Under the pieces are notes generated by a model. The model saw only the letters and a program-made list of their open reading frames with translations, had not been told where the DNA came from and ran no database searches. Source: Paenibacillus sp. HGH0039 (lineage in GTDB: Bacteria; Bacillota; Bacilli; Paenibacillales; NBRC-103111). Taken from it: a stretch of DNA of 62,195 nucleotides. Location: positions 2,503,713 to 2,565,907 of the forward strand of contig NZ_KE150412.1 of the NCBI RefSeq assembly GCF_000411255.1. The letters run 5' to 3'. Numbering within the stretch: the stretch's first letter is position 1; every line of letters starts with the position of its first letter. Below are positions 42,523 through 52,213 of this stretch, piece after piece. The translations under genes and the position numbers were made by a program.

Positions 42523-42568
42523 TGCAAACGGACATTCTTTTTCCAGACTTTTTCAAAAGTGTCTGATG

Positions 42569-43081
42569 TTACTTCCCCCGACGCCATTTCTCGAAGATCT
42601 CCCGCATTTCCTCATTCAGCTTACTGTCAAAGGTGTTTCGGCCGCTCTCGGCCTCTTCCCGGATACGTTTTCGGACCTCCGTGCGGCTCTGTTTAATTTT
42701 GACGAAAAGTTCGGAAGCCGGAAGACGGAGCGCGCCTTTGCCGAATATCACATGCTGCTCGGTCATATCGGAGGTCGCCACGTAAATCTGACGACGCCGG
42801 CCGGTCAGTTGAGTAACGAGACGTTCGATCAGTTCGTCGGCCGTTTCCTTCTCTTTCGTATACAAAACGCTGAGTCTGCTCTGCACGTAAGTTTTGCCCA
42901 GTCCCGGGACCTGATACGCGTCAAAAACCAGATAAACCTTCACGCCGGAGAAAGACTGGTATTCCGCCAATATGGTGATGAGCCTGTCTCTCGCCTCTTC
43001 CAGACTGCGGTCGCGCAGCTGCTTCAGCTCGGGCCAGGCCCCGATAATATTGTAGCCGTCCACAATCAGGAATTCTTTCAT
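42569..43081 (-). CDS. rae1: NYN-domain ribonuclease Rae1 (YacP)
   Basis: A 170-residue NYN/PIN-like protein. DGYNIIGAW (near 8), a conserved RDRLITILAEYQ helix, VYLVFDAYQV (near 48) and IYVATSDMTEQHVI (near 97) carry the acidic residues of the nuclease site. Bacillus YacP is Rae1, which cleaves mRNA in the ribosomal A site. It follows rlmB by 6 bases. Confidence 0.9.
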   Translation of the reverse strand: MKEFLIVDGYNIIGAWPELKQLRDRSLEEARDRLITILAEYQSFSGVKVYLVFDAYQVPGLGKTYVQSRLSVLYTKEKETADELIERLVTQLTGRRRQIYVATSDMTEQHVIFGKGALRLPASELFVKIKQSRTEVRKRIREEAESGRNTFDSKLNEEMREIFEKWRRGK

Positions 43082-43087
43082 ACGAGG

Positions 43088-43825
43088 TTATCCCGTAGTA
43101 CGTTGTCTGACTACCTCGTACATCAATACTCCCGCGGCTACGGATGCATTGAGCGAATTCACCCGTCCATGCATCGGCAGCTTCACGAGAAAATCGCACG
43201 ATTCTTTGATGAGGCGACCGACTCCGCGGCCTTCGTTGCCGATGACCAGAGCCAGCGGCATTTTAAAATTGCTGCGGTATACGTCGTCAGCCGCAGTCAC
43301 GTCCGTGCCCGCTACCCAGACACCGCGTTCTTTCAGATCGGCGATGGTCTGGGAAATATTCGTCACGCGGGCTACGGGCACATACTCCACCGCTCCCGCC
43401 GATGTCTTCGAGACGGTTGCGGTTAAGCCGACGGAGCGCCGCTTGGGGATGATGACGCCGTGCACGCCGGTGCAGTCCGCTGTACGGAGAATGGATCCGA
43501 GATTATGCGGATCTTCGATCTCGTCGAGGATCAGAATGAACGGATCCTCTCCTTTGCGCTCGGCGCGCGCCAGGATGTCATCCACGCTGGCGTAATCGTA
43601 TGCCGCCACCTGGGCAACGACGCCTTGGTGCTGCAAATCCGGAGCAAGCTGATCGAGCTTGCGCTTGTCGGCTGTCTGCACGATGACGCCAAGCTTCTTG
43701 GCTTCCGCGGCAACGGGCTGGGCCAGTTGCTTCTGGGCGGACTCGCTCAGCCATATTTTATGAATGGTGCGGCCGGAGCGCAATGCTTCAAGCACCGAGT
43801 GTTTACCGCCGATGTATTCTTCCAT
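43088..43825 (-). CDS. rlmB: 23S rRNA (guanosine-2'-O-)-methyltransferase RlmB
   Basis: A 245-residue SPOUT methyltransferase. An L30e-like N-terminal domain is followed by the trefoil-knot motifs LDEIEDPHNLGSILRTAD, VIGNEGRGVGRLIKESCD and MHGRVNSLNASVAAGVLMYE. By family it methylates G2251 of the P loop. Formerly YacO. The order mrnC-rlmB-rae1 is as in Bacillus. Confidence 0.93.
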   Translation of the reverse strand: MEEYIGGKHSVLEALRSGRTIHKIWLSESAQKQLAQPVAAEAKKLGVIVQTADKRKLDQLAPDLQHQGVVAQVAAYDYASVDDILARAERKGEDPFILILDEIEDPHNLGSILRTADCTGVHGVIIPKRRSVGLTATVSKTSAGAVEYVPVARVTNISQTIADLKERGVWVAGTDVTAADDVYRSNFKMPLALVIGNEGRGVGRLIKESCDFLVKLPMHGRVNSLNASVAAGVLMYEVVRQRTTG

Positions 43826-43851
43826 GGTCGTGCCTCCTATAATGATTCTGC

Positions 43852-44433
43852 TTAAAGTTTGTGTGCATCGGACGGCGCTTCCGGATCTGCTCCGGCTGCC
43901 TCCGGCCCTCCGGAGACGTCGGATTGTACCCTTCCGGTGCCGGTGTCCGTATCGCCGGGTTGATTCGAAGCTGTGCCCGCTTCGGACTCCGAAGCCGGCA
44001 AAGCCGCAATTTTTTCCGGCGCCAGCGAGGCTTCCATGATATAGTTCAGGCGTTCATACGCCTGCTTATAGTACAAATAGCCGATCAGGGATTCGAATGC
44101 GGTGCTGTGCCGGTATTCCAGCACATCCGCATTTTTGGCCGTCGAGCCGGATTTGGCGTTGCGCCCGCGTTTGACGATGCCCGCTTCTTCCTCCGTAAGG
44201 AGAGGCATCAGCGCCTGCAGCGCTTTCGATTGCGCTTTGGCCGATACGTAGCGCGTAGCCGCGCGGTGCAGATGATTCGGCCGCTGGCTGGGCATGGAGA
44301 TGACGTACTGGCGGATAAACATTTCATAGACGGCATCCCCGATGTAAGCAAGGACCAGCGGGTTGAGAAGTTCCGGCTTTTGGGAAGGCGGGTACCGGAA
44401 CAGCTGCGGGTTCAGCTTATCGGAAAGATTCAT
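43852..44433 (-). CDS. mrnC: mini-ribonuclease III (MrnC) with extended C-terminal tail
   Basis: An RNase III catalytic domain without dsRNA-binding domain that matures 23S r[21 protein letters not shown] (near 26) and [20 protein letters not shown] (near 108) hold the acidic metal ligands. The enzyme core ends near residue 140, as in the 143-residue Bacillus protein; about 55 further residues rich in Ala, Gly, Asp, Glu, Pro and Ser follow. ATG at 44433 overlaps the cysS stop by 4 bases (ATGA); the TTG at 44445 is an alternative. Confidence 0.88.
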   Translation of the reverse strand: MNLSDKLNPQLFRYPPSQKPELLNPLVLAYIGDAVYEMFIRQYVISMPSQRPNHLHRAATRYVSAKAQSKALQALMPLLTEEEAGIVKRGRNAKSGSTAKNADVLEYRHSTAFESLIGYLYYKQAYERLNYIMEASLAPEKIAALPASESEAGTASNQPGDTDTGTGRVQSDVSGGPEAAGADPEAPSDAHKL

Positions 44434-45827
44434 TTCCGGCGCCAACGGATACCCTGCGGTGTATCTTCGAGATAGATGCCCTTCTCAGTAAGCAGGTCGC
44501 GGATTTCATCGGCGCGCGCCCAGTTTTTCGCCCGTCTCGCTTCATTGCGTTCTTCAATCAGTCCCTCGATTTCCTCATCCAGCAGCTCTTCCTCTTCTCT
44601 TGCCAAGATGCCGAGTACGGAATCGAAATTGCGGAAGCGTCCCATAATCAGTCTGAGTGTTGCCGCGGATACCCGCTCCTGCTGCAGCACACGGTTGGCC
44701 TCCGTGACGAGATCGAAAACAGCGGTTATCGCATCGGGAGTATTGAAATCGTCGTCCATTTTCGAAATAAACTGGGCTTCGATTTCTTTCACGCGCGCCT
44801 CTACCTGATCGTCCAGCGCATCTTCTTGAGCGATGCCGAGACGGTGCTTCAGGTTGGTCACACAATTCTGGATACGGTCCAATCCGTTGCCGGCTTGCGT
44901 TAACCCGTCTTCGCTGAAATTAAGAGGATTCCGGTAATGGGAGGACAGCATGAAAAAGCGGAGCGTCTCCGGCTTGATCTTTTTGGCGATCTCTCTGATC
45001 AGCACCCCGTTGCCGAGGGATTTGGACATTTTTTCGTTATCGATATTGAGGAATTCGTTATGGAGCCAGTATTTCGCCATCGGCTTGCCCGTAATGGCTT
45101 CCGTCTGGGCAATTTCGCACTCATGGTGCGGGAACGTGAGGTCTACGCCGCCGCCGTGAATATCGATCGACTCTCCCAGGTACTTGTGTACGAGAGCGGA
45201 GCATTCGATGTGCCAGCCCGGACGCCCGTTGCCCCACGGACTGGACCAGAACACCTCGCCCGGTTTCGCCGCTTTCCAAAGGACGAAATCCTGCGGATTT
45301 TCCTTGCGCTCATCCACTTCGATGCGGATACCGTATTGAAGCTCATCCAGATTCTGATGAGACAGTTTTCCGTATTCCTTAAAGCGGGAGGTCCGGTAGT
45401 ACACGTCTCCGCCATTCTCGTAAGCGAAGCCCTGCTGCACCAGCGAATTAATGAAGGTGATGATGATCTCCATGTTGTCCGTTACCCGGGGATGAATCGT
45501 GGCCGGCTCGATACGGAGGGTTTTCATATCTTCCATATAGGCGGCGATAAAACGGTCGGCCAGCTCCTGGACGGTCTCTCCCGTTTCTTCCGCTTTGCGG
45601 ATCAGCTTATCGTCCACATCCGTAAAGTTCACCACGTAGGTCACTTCGTAACCGACATAGGTTAAATAGCGGCGGACGACATCGAAGAAAATCGCCGGGC
45701 GTCCGTTGCCGATATGAATATAGTTATATACGGTCGGGCCGCACACGTACATTTTCACCTTGCCCGGTTCAAGAGGTTTGAATTCTTCTTTTTCTCTTGT
45801 CATCGTATTAAACATTCTGAGTGTCAT
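44430..45827 (-). CDS. cysS: cysteinyl-tRNA synthetase
   Basis: A 465-residue class I synthetase with a zinc-site cysteine in YVCGPTVYN, the HIGH-type HIGNGRP, a second zinc ligand in WHIECSAL and [11 protein letters not shown] at 45827 gives the family start [16 protein letters not shown]; the open frame to 45845 overlaps the cysE end further. Transcribed with cysE under a cysteine T-box, so charging and synthesis of cysteine are co-regulated. Confidence 0.95.
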   Translation of the reverse strand: MTLRMFNTMTREKEEFKPLEPGKVKMYVCGPTVYNYIHIGNGRPAIFFDVVRRYLTYVGYEVTYVVNFTDVDDKLIRKAEETGETVQELADRFIAAYMEDMKTLRIEPATIHPRVTDNMEIIITFINSLVQQGFAYENGGDVYYRTSRFKEYGKLSHQNLDELQYGIRIEVDERKENPQDFVLWKAAKPGEVFWSSPWGNGRPGWHIECSALVHKYLGESIDIHGGGVDLTFPHHECEIAQTEAITGKPMAKYWLHNEFLNIDNEKMSKSLGNGVLIREIAKKIKPETLRFFMLSSHYRNPLNFSEDGLTQAGNGLDRIQNCVTNLKHRLGIAQEDALDDQVEARVKEIEAQFISKMDDDFNTPDAITAVFDLVTEANRVLQQERVSAATLRLIMGRFRNFDSVLGILAREEEELLDEEIEGLIEERNEARRAKNWARADEIRDLLTEKGIYLEDTPQGIRWRRK

Positions 45828-46479
45828 GCTCCCTAACGCCTCCATTCTTGATCTTCTCTTCTTCTAATTGTTCCCTTAATTCGTCGATTTGCACCTGTAA
45901 AGTGCGGCAAAGATCAAGTACCGGATCGGGCACGTTGCCGTGATCCAGCCGGTTGACCCGGATTCCGTCCCTTTTTACAATCTTTCCGGGAATGCCCACT
46001 ACCGTAGAGTTTGCGGGAACTTCCTTAAGCACGACCGCATTGGCCCCGATCATCGCATTGTCTCCCACTTTGAAGGAGCCCAGTATCTTGGCCCCCGAGG
46101 AGATAACCACCTTGCTGCCGATCGTCGGATGCCGCTTGCCTTTCTCTTTACCCGTTCCGCCGAGGGTGACTCCCTGATAAAGAATAACGTCATTGCCGAT
46201 TTCACACGTTTCGCCAATCACTACCCCCATCCCGTGATCAATAAACAGCCTTTCGCCGATTGTCGCTCCCGGGTGGATTTCTATGCCAGTCATAAAACGG
46301 CTGAACTGCGAAATGATACGTGCCGCCGCAAACAGCTTGCGGGTATACAACCAGTGAGCAATCCGATGCGCCCAAATGGCATGGAGCCCGGAATAAGTAA
46401 ACACAACCTCGAACCAGCTTCGGGCGGCAGGATCATTGTCGAAGACGGCTTTTATATCAGAACGTATGGTTTTCCACAA
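45808..46479 (-). CDS. cysE: serine O-acetyltransferase
   Basis: Acetylates serine for cysteine synthesis. 223 residues with an N-terminal helical domain and left-handed beta-helix hexapeptide repeats ([20 protein letters not shown] near 73-92, with catalytic DHG). TTG at 46479 follows AAGGTG by 7 bases. It overlaps cysS by 20 bases. First gene after the T-box leader. Confidence 0.93.
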   Translation of the reverse strand: MWKTIRSDIKAVFDNDPAARSWFEVVFTYSGLHAIWAHRIAHWLYTRKLFAAARIISQFSRFMTGIEIHPGATIGERLFIDHGMGVVIGETCEIGNDVILYQGVTLGGTGKEKGKRHPTIGSKVVISSGAKILGSFKVGDNAMIGANAVVLKEVPANSTVVGIPGKIVKRDGIRVNRLDHGNVPDPVLDLCRTLQVQIDELREQLEEEKIKNGGVREHDTQNV

Positions 46480-46540
46480 GGTTCATCACCTTCTTATTCG
46501 TTTCTGGGATGTTTAGCTCCTACCAACTGCTCCTGGTAAA

Positions 46541-46577
46541 AATTAAAAAGCCTCCGCAGCCGTAAGGCTGCAGAGGC
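46541..46577 (-). terminator. T-box terminator hairpin
   Basis: GCCTCTGCAGCC and GGCTGCGGAGGC form the stem with a TTAC loop, followed by TTTTTAATTTTT on the minus strand. It competes with the antiterminator of the T-box. Confidence 0.85.
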
Positions 46578-46823
46578 GTATAATCGCGGTTCCACTCTGC
46601 TTGGTGACTGTGAAGTCTCCCAACTCTGCGTTGTTAACGGGTACGACCCGACTGAACCTACAGATGGACAACCATCATTCGGCGCAGCAGCTCACAGGTG
46701 CATTTCCTCATAAAGGGATCGGATAACTTTCAGCCCAGCGGGGTTGCCGCTCGGTTATCCTCTCTGGAGATTCCGTCTTATGGGTACTCTCCTGTTCGGC
46801 GCTGTTCATAATCGTATAAAGTT
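46550..46823 (-). ncRNA. cysteine T-box leader
   Basis: The canonical T-box AGAGTGGAACCGCG is at 46598-46585, followed by a 12-base-pair terminator stem (46577-46566 with 46561-46550, one mismatch). The specifier loop region reads GAGGAAATGCACC, with TGC at 46702-46700, a cysteine codon followed by A. Uncharged tRNA-Cys should stabilise the antiterminator and allow cysE-cysS expression. This fits the same control of cysES in Bacillus. Confidence 0.9.
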
Positions 46824-46829
46824 GGTATC

Positions 46830-46858
46830 AGTATAGCTCAAAAGAGACAGCTTTACAA
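46830..46858 (-). promoter_or_regulatory. promoter of the cysE-cysS operon
   Basis: TTGTAA (46858-46853), 17-base spacer, TATACT (46835-46830). The -35 hexamer includes the stop codon of gltX, so the operon may also be reached by readthrough from gltX. Confidence 0.65.
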
Positions 46859-48307
46859 TAAGGCGCGAAGCCGTTCCTGTACTTTTTCGCGGCCTAACAG
46901 ATGGATGGTCATGTTCAGGTCTCTTCCGTGCATCTGTCCTGTCAAAGCTACGCGGATGGACATAAAGAGCTGTTTGCCCTTATAGCCGGTTTCCGCCTGC
47001 ACGGCTTTAAGCAGCTTCTGCACATTTTCCGGCGCCAGGCTATCGGCCGATTCCACCTGTTTCAAGAAGCTTTGCACCACGGCCGGCACATGCTCTTCGG
47101 CAAGCAGCGCGGCCGCTTCATCGTCGAAAGCCAGCTTTTCGCGGAAAAACAGCTCGGCGAGATCTACGATCTCCGCAGCGTAACGAAGCTGTTCCTGATA
47201 CAAGCCGACGAGTTCGGTCGCCCAGCGCTGCTGGTCCTCCGAGAGTTCCGCCGGTATAAGCCCCGCTTTTTGAAGGTGAGGAACAGCCAGTCCGGCGATT
47301 CTTTCAAGAGGCGCTTGTTTGATGTAATGATTGTTCATCCAGTTGAGCTTGTCCATATCGAAGACGGCCGGGCTTTTGGAAACACGGTCCAGATCGAATT
47401 GCTCTACAAGCTCTTCCAGCGTGAACATCTCCACTTCCCCTCCGGGAGACCAGCCCAGCAAAGCGATGAAATTCACGACCGCTTCCGGCAGGTAACCCAA
47501 TTCGCTGTACTGCTGTACGAATTGAATGATGGACTCGTCGCGCTTGCTCATTTTTTTGCGGTCCGGGTTGAGGATCAAGGAAAGATGCGCAAAATCCGGT
47601 ACCGGCAGGCCGAGCGCCTCATACAGCATGATCTGGCGCGGCGTATTCGTCAGATGTTCCTCGCCCCGGATGACGAGGGAGATTTTCATCAAGTGGTCGT
47701 CCAGTATAACGGCAAAGTTGTAGGTCGGAATTCCGTCCGGACGGACGATGATAAAGTCGCCGATTCCGTTCGTTTCGAATTCGACCTCTTCGCGCACTTT
47801 ATCTTTAAATGCGATAATCTTATCCTTCGGTACGTGGAACCGGATAGAAGGCTTACGTCCTTCCGCTTCGAACTCCGCCTTCTGTTCGGCGGTCAGGTGG
47901 CGGCATCTTCCCGAATACTGCGGAGTTTCTCCGCGCGCTTCCTGCTCTTCCCGTTCGCGCTCGAGCTCCTGCTCGGTGCAGTAGCAGTGATACGCGTTCC
48001 GCTCGTTCAGCAGTTGATCGATAAACGGCTGGTACAGGCCCAGACGTTCCATCTGACGGTAAGGAGCGTACGGGCCCCCGATGTCGACGGATTCGTCCCA
48101 CTTCAGCCCCAGCCAGCTTAAGCCGTCGAGCTGATTCTGTACGCCGGACTCGACATGGCGGGTCTGGTCTGTATCTTCGAAGCGGACCACGAATTGGCCG
48201 CCGTTTTTACGGGCAAGCAAATAATCGAATAAAGCGGTACGGGCTCCACCGATATGAAGATGTCCGGTCGGACTCGGTGCGTAACGTACGCGGAGTGGGG
48301 TACTCAT
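46853..48307 (-). CDS. gltX: glutamyl-tRNA synthetase
   Basis: A 484-residue class I synthetase with HIGH-type [12 protein letters not shown] and the KMSKRDE signature (near 251). Gram-positive organisms of this type usually charge both tRNA-Glu and tRNA-Gln with glutamate and correct the latter with GatCAB; GatCAB is not in the window. Normal length, a cysteine pair CYC near residue 110 in the zinc-like region. Confidence 0.96.
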   Translation of the reverse strand: MSTPLRVRYAPSPTGHLHIGGARTALFDYLLARKNGGQFVVRFEDTDQTRHVESGVQNQLDGLSWLGLKWDESVDIGGPYAPYRQMERLGLYQPFIDQLLNERNAYHCYCTEQELEREREEQEARGETPQYSGRCRHLTAEQKAEFEAEGRKPSIRFHVPKDKIIAFKDKVREEVEFETNGIGDFIIVRPDGIPTYNFAVILDDHLMKISLVIRGEEHLTNTPRQIMLYEALGLPVPDFAHLSLILNPDRKKMSKRDESIIQFVQQYSELGYLPEAVVNFIALLGWSPGGEVEMFTLEELVEQFDLDRVSKSPAVFDMDKLNWMNNHYIKQAPLERIAGLAVPHLQKAGLIPAELSEDQQRWATELVGLYQEQLRYAAEIVDLAELFFREKLAFDDEAAALLAEEHVPAVVQSFLKQVESADSLAPENVQKLLKAVQAETGYKGKQLFMSIRVALTGQMHGRDLNMTIHLLGREKVQERLRALL

Positions 48308-48359
48308 GGTATTAGCCTCTCTTCCGTTTTTCCCTTACGGGATCCTTTGAAATAATAAT

Positions 48360-48845
48360 TTATGATAGCACACCTTTTATCAAACAAACAACCGATTGCG
48401 CCGCGATTCCTTCACCTCTTCCGGTAAAGCCGAGCTGCTCCGTAGTGGTCGCTTTCACGTTCACCTGCTCCAGTTCCGCGTCCAGCGCCCGGGCAATAAT
48501 TTCCGCCATTTGCGGAATATACGGAGCCATCTTAGGCTTCTGCGCGATAATCGTGGAATCGACGTTGCCGAGCCGGTAACCGCGTTCTCTGGCCAGGGAC
48601 CAGACCCGCTTCAACAGCACCAGGCTGTCCGCATCCTTGAATTCGGCAGCCGTATCCGGGAAATGCTTGCCGATATCGCCCAAACCCAGCGCCCCCAGTA
48701 TGGCGTCGGTAATGGCATGAAGCAGTACATCCGCATCCGAATGCCCCAACAATCCCTTTTCATAAGGAATCGTAACGCCTCCGATAATACATAGGCGGCC
48801 CTCCGCCAACTGATGCACATCAAATCCTTGTCCTACTCGAATCAT
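48360..48845 (-). CDS. ispF: 2-C-methyl-D-erythritol 2,4-cyclodiphosphate synthase
   Basis: Fifth enzyme of the MEP isoprenoid pathway. 161 residues; metal site GQGFDVHQL (Asp and His) and [20 protein letters not shown], and the C-terminal [18 protein letters not shown]. It starts 4 bases after the ispD stop, a co-translated pair. Confidence 0.96.
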   Translation of the reverse strand: MIRVGQGFDVHQLAEGRLCIIGGVTIPYEKGLLGHSDADVLLHAITDAILGALGLGDIGKHFPDTAAEFKDADSLVLLKRVWSLARERGYRLGNVDSTIIAQKPKMAPYIPQMAEIIARALDAELEQVNVKATTTEQLGFTGRGEGIAAQSVVCLIKGVLS

Positions 48846-48849
48846 CCGT

Positions 48850-49545
48850 CTATTCTCCTCTCCTGTTGCCTAACAACCATTCCGCCCATGGCAGATCTTC
48901 GGGGGTGGTGATTTTGATATTGGCATAATCCCCTTCTACGACATGCACCGTATGCCCAGCCCGTTCGACGAGCATGGCATCGTCTGTGCCAAGGAATCCG
49001 TCGCGGACTGCCTCCTCATGCGCTTCTTTTAAAAGAGAAAACCGAAAAGCCTGCGGCGTTTGGATCGCCCACAAGCTTTTACGGTCGGGTGTGGACATGA
49101 TCTGGCCATCCTCACTCACGACCTTGATCGTGTCTTTAACGGGAACGGCCAGCACGGCCGCACCCGTATCTATGGCTTTGTCCAGACAGGCGACTACCTG
49201 CTCCTCGGTAACAAGCGGGCGGACGCCGTCATGGACAAGTACCCACTGCGTGTCCGCGCCGAGCGCCTCCAGTCCGGACCGGACGGAGTCCTGCCGTTCT
49301 GCCCCGCCGGCTATAACCCGGCTGACTTTATGCAGCCCGTAGCGAGCGGCATACGATTCGCAGCGCGGGACGTCCTCTTCCCCGGTCACCAGCACGACGG
49401 AGTCGATGCGGGCAATCTTCTCGAAGAGTTCCAGCGTATGTACCAAAATCGGCTTACCCGCCAGCTCCAGATATTGTTTACTTTCCGCCGTCCGCATTCG
49501 TGAACCTCTGCCTGCCGCAACGACGATGACGCCGACTTTATTCAC
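48850..49545 (-). CDS. ispD: 2-C-methyl-D-erythritol 4-phosphate cytidylyltransferase
   Basis: Third MEP pathway enzyme. 231 residues with the nucleotidyltransferase motif [29 protein letters not shown], and [21 protein letters not shown] at 49545 is 6 bases from GGAGG and gives MNKVGVIVV; the ATG at 49551 abuts the ribosome site. Confidence 0.94.
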   Translation of the reverse strand: MNKVGVIVVAAGRGSRMRTAESKQYLELAGKPILVHTLELFEKIARIDSVVLVTGEEDVPRCESYAARYGLHKVSRVIAGGAERQDSVRSGLEALGADTQWVLVHDGVRPLVTEEQVVACLDKAIDTGAAVLAVPVKDTIKVVSEDGQIMSTPDRKSLWAIQTPQAFRFSLLKEAHEEAVRDGFLGTDDAMLVERAGHTVHVVEGDYANIKITTPEDLPWAEWLLGNRRGE

Positions 49546-49577
49546 CTGCATACCTCCGGTTACCACCGGGTTTTGCT

Positions 49578-49619
49578 GCTGCAGCTTTCTTCTTCTGCTT
49601 TAACGCGCCAAGCTGCAGC
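49578..49619. repeat. perfect 10-base inverted repeat between yacL and ispD
   Basis: GCTGCAGCTT (49578-49587) and AAGCTGCAGC (49610-49619) flank a 22-base spacer. It is not followed by a T run on either strand, so it is not a standard terminator. It lies in the 105-base gap in the direction of yacL to ispD transcription. Confidence 0.7.
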
Positions 49620-49650
49620 CCCAGCGAAATACTCTCCCTATGATAACCCT

Positions 49651-50697
49651 TTATTGCGCTTTTTCCAAGAGCTTCGGCTTCGCGAAGATCATTCTTCCAG
49701 CTGACGTTTGAAGGACACTTGTAACCATTACCTCAAGCAGGGAACCGATAAAGTCCCGTCCGCCTTCCACGACGATCATGGTTCCGTCATCCAGATACGC
49801 TACCCCTTGTCCATGCTCTTTACCGTCCTTGATGACCTGAACCAGAATCTCTTCGCCGGGGAGGACAACCGGTTTTACGGCATTCGCCAGATCATTGATG
49901 TTCAGAACGGACACGCCCTGGAGCTCACAAACCTTGTTCAAGTTATAATCGTTGGTGATCACTTTACCTTGAAGCACTTTGGCGAGCCGGATAAGCTTGC
50001 TGTCCACCTCGGAAATTTCCTCGAAGTCGCCTTCATAGATAAGAACTTTCACGTCAAGTTCCTTCTGAATCTTATTTAAAATATCCAATCCGCGCCTGCC
50101 GCGATTACGTTTGAGCAAATCGGAAGAATCCGCGATATGCTGAAGCTCCTCAAGGACAAATTCCGGAATAACCAGCGTCCCTTCAATAAATCCGGTTTTG
50201 CAAATGTCCGCAATCCGTCCGTCTATGATCACGCTCGTATCGAGAATCTTGTGCTCCTCCGGCATTTTTCCTTTGCCGCTTCCGCCGTCTTTTCGGCTGC
50301 TCAGAAGTTCGAAAATTTCCTCGCTCTTACCATAGCCGATCCGGCCGCCCATGACGGCCAGAAGAACGGTAGCCATACCCGCCAATACCACATGAACCCG
50401 TTCAAGCGCCGGGAATACCAGCACGGCTGCAAGCAGCCCCACGATCGTACCGAATGCGGCCGGAAGAAGGTCGGAAGCGGGCATTTGCGATAAGCTATTT
50501 TCTCCGCGCTGCACCAGTCTTAAAATAAGGCCCATGCCTATCCATGACACGATAAACATCCCGACAAATCCCGCTCCAGCTGCCGTGTAATCCGCAACCG
50601 CTCCACCGTTGATTCCCGATAATTGAATAATGGCATCACTCCACCCGTAACCGAGCGCACCACCTAAGACGGCAATAATCCATTGAATCCATTTCAT
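49651..50697 (-). CDS. yacL: membrane PIN/TRAM-domain protein YacL
   Basis: A 348-residue protein with four membrane segments in the first 115 residues, a PIN nuclease-like domain (DTSVIIDGRIADICKTGFIE near 153, acidic residues retained), and a C-terminal TRAM RNA-binding domain (PGEEILVQVIKDGKEHGQGV). Function not established; a membrane-bound ribonuclease is the inference. In Bacillus it directly follows disA; here pssA and a plus-strand gene come between. Confidence 0.9.
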   Translation of the reverse strand: MKWIQWIIAVLGGALGYGWSDAIIQLSGINGGAVADYTAAGAGFVGMFIVSWIGMGLILRLVQRGENSLSQMPASDLLPAAFGTIVGLLAAVLVFPALERVHVVLAGMATVLLAVMGGRIGYGKSEEIFELLSSRKDGGSGKGKMPEEHKILDTSVIIDGRIADICKTGFIEGTLVIPEFVLEELQHIADSSDLLKRNRGRRGLDILNKIQKELDVKVLIYEGDFEEISEVDSKLIRLAKVLQGKVITNDYNLNKVCELQGVSVLNINDLANAVKPVVLPGEEILVQVIKDGKEHGQGVAYLDDGTMIVVEGGRDFIGSLLEVMVTSVLQTSAGRMIFAKPKLLEKAQ

Positions 50698-50796
50698 CTT
50701 ACGGATTCACCTCCATCATCCAAAGTAAGAGGATCCTCTCCCCTGTTACAAGTATGTTCCAAATGTTGGATGTATAAACACAGGGAAGGTGTCAGA

Positions 50797-50825
50797 TTGC
50801 CTCGCTAACCTAATTTCTATATAAT
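50797..50825 (+). promoter_or_regulatory. promoter of the plus-strand hypothetical gene
   Basis: TTGCCT (50797-50802), 17-base spacer, TATAAT (50820-50825). It is 34 bases before the ATG, giving a short leader, so the gene is its own transcription unit. Confidence 0.75.
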
Positions 50826-50859
50826 GAGATGGAGACGAAACTAAAATGAGGTGCATGAG

Positions 50860-51255
50860 ATGAATGCCCTGTCCCTGAAAGATTTCCAGGAACAAGTTGG
50901 TGAGCTGCTGCTTCGCCACCGCAGCCTGCTTGATGTATTGTCCAAATTCCAACAATCCAATGCCGGTGTGAACCGCTCTGTCATCAAATCGATTACCGAA
51001 TGCGGCTGCGTTGAAGTCAATGCCAAGAAACAGGAGTATTCTCCCGAAATGACATTGGATCAGGCTAAAATCGAGCTGCAAACCCATTTGGAAGGCCAGT
51101 TGTGCGAACACTGCATGGAGGCGATTTCCACTGAAATCGGTAAGCACCTTTTTTATCTTTCCGCTCTGAGCAATCTACTTGATGTGAACTTGGAAAAAGT
51201 GCTCGAAGACGAATCGAAAAAATGCTCGACACTCGGATTTTTCAATATGTCTTAG
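50860..51255 (+). CDS. small cysteine-containing protein, possibly DUF1573-labelled family
   Basis: 131 residues, mostly helical, starting MNALSLKDFQEQVGELLLRH, with cysteine pairs ECGCVEV (near 48) and LCEHCMEA (near 82) and a further cysteine near the C-terminus (KKCSTLG). No signal peptide or membrane span. I recall similar Paenibacillaceae proteins annotated as DUF1573, but not surely. The function is unknown; the cysteines could bind metal. ATG at 50860 follows GAGGTG by 6 bases. Only plus-strand gene among many minus-strand neighbours, with its own promoter and terminator. Confidence 0.75.
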   Translation: MNALSLKDFQEQVGELLLRHRSLLDVLSKFQQSNAGVNRSVIKSITECGCVEVNAKKQEYSPEMTLDQAKIELQTHLEGQLCEHCMEAISTEIGKHLFYLSALSNLLDVNLEKVLEDESKKCSTLGFFNMS

Positions 51256-51264
51256 TATAGAAGA

Positions 51265-51316
51265 AAAAAAGCATGTATTCTCCTCCGCAGCCCGGATGAA
51301 AATAGATGCTTTTTTT
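51265..51316 (+). terminator. terminator after the plus-strand gene
   Basis: GCATGTATT (51271-51279) and AATAGATGC (51301-51309) pair with one mismatch, extended by flanking A and T runs; seven T follow. Confidence 0.75.
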
Positions 51317-51342
51317 GTTCACTGCGATACTGATTCAGCGGC

Positions 51343-51378
51343 AAAAAAAGAAACAGGAAGCTTATGCTCCCTGCTCTT
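51343..51378 (-). terminator. terminator after pssA
   Basis: Minus strand AGCAGGGAGC pairs imperfectly with GCTTCCTGTT around ATAA, followed by TCTTTTTTT. It faces the plus-strand terminator, so the two genes are insulated. Confidence 0.75.
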
Positions 51379-51380
51379 TT

Positions 51381-52127
51381 TTATAGATGAGTTTTTGAAT
51401 TCGCCAGATCTTCGGACGTTTCCATGCCTTTGCGCTTTCTGCGGCGAAGAACGAAGAGGCGATCAACGTTTTTTTTTAAGCCATAGAGCGCATAGATCAC
51501 AAGCGGTATGAAAATCATTTTGGAAATGAACGATGGTTTGCTGATTCCGATAATAACGGCGATGATCACAATGATCGGTGTAATCCAGATAGCGGCCTTG
51601 GGAATGCCCGTTTTCTTAAAGTTCGGATATTTGACGTTACTCACCATCAGATAGGAAAGCAGCACTGTGCTGACCAGTAGAACATAGACATTAAGCTCGT
51701 TGTGGAACAATGCCAGCGTTGCAAGTATGCCGCCTGCTGCCGGAATAGGTAAGCCGATAAAGTAACCCGGTGTACCTGCCACCACATTAAACCGTGCCAA
51801 TCGAAGAGCGCCGCAAATCGGGAATATTGCCGTTACGACCCAAGCTGCCGCGGCCGGGCGGATATCGCCGAATGCGACAACGTACATAATGAATGCCGGT
51901 GCTACACCGAACGAAATGACATCCGACAACGAATCCAGTTCTTTACCAAACTCACTCTGTGCGTTGAGCGCACGAGCAACTCGTCCATCCAGACCGTCGA
52001 GCAGCATAGCCACAATGACAAGTACGGCCGCCGTATCCGGTCTTTCGTTAAATACGAGAATAATGGCCAGAACGCCTAAAAACAGATTCCCAACAGTAAA
52101 CAAGCTAGGAAGCGATTTGGTTATCAT
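51381..52127 (-). CDS. pssA: CDP-diacylglycerol-serine O-phosphatidyltransferase
   Basis: Makes phosphatidylserine, the precursor of phosphatidylethanolamine. 248 residues with about six to eight membrane segments and the CDP-alcohol phosphotransferase motif DGLDGRVARALNAQSEFG plus KELDSLSD (near 42-67). The last 20 residues are basic and cytosolic. ATG at 52127 follows GAGGTGG by 11 bases. In Bacillus subtilis pssA lies elsewhere, next to psd; no psd is seen here. Confidence 0.92.
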   Translation of the reverse strand: MITKSLPSLFTVGNLFLGVLAIILVFNERPDTAAVLVIVAMLLDGLDGRVARALNAQSEFGKELDSLSDVISFGVAPAFIMYVVAFGDIRPAAAAWVVTAIFPICGALRLARFNVVAGTPGYFIGLPIPAAGGILATLALFHNELNVYVLLVSTVLLSYLMVSNVKYPNFKKTGIPKAAIWITPIIVIIAVIIGISKPSFISKMIFIPLVIYALYGLKKNVDRLFVLRRRKRKGMETSEDLANSKTHL

Positions 52128-52213
52128 ATTAGTTTAGTCCACCTCTAAATATACTGTACCCCATTAAAACAACGTGATCCAACCCATATTTATACTTTAT
52201 GATTGTATGCAAT

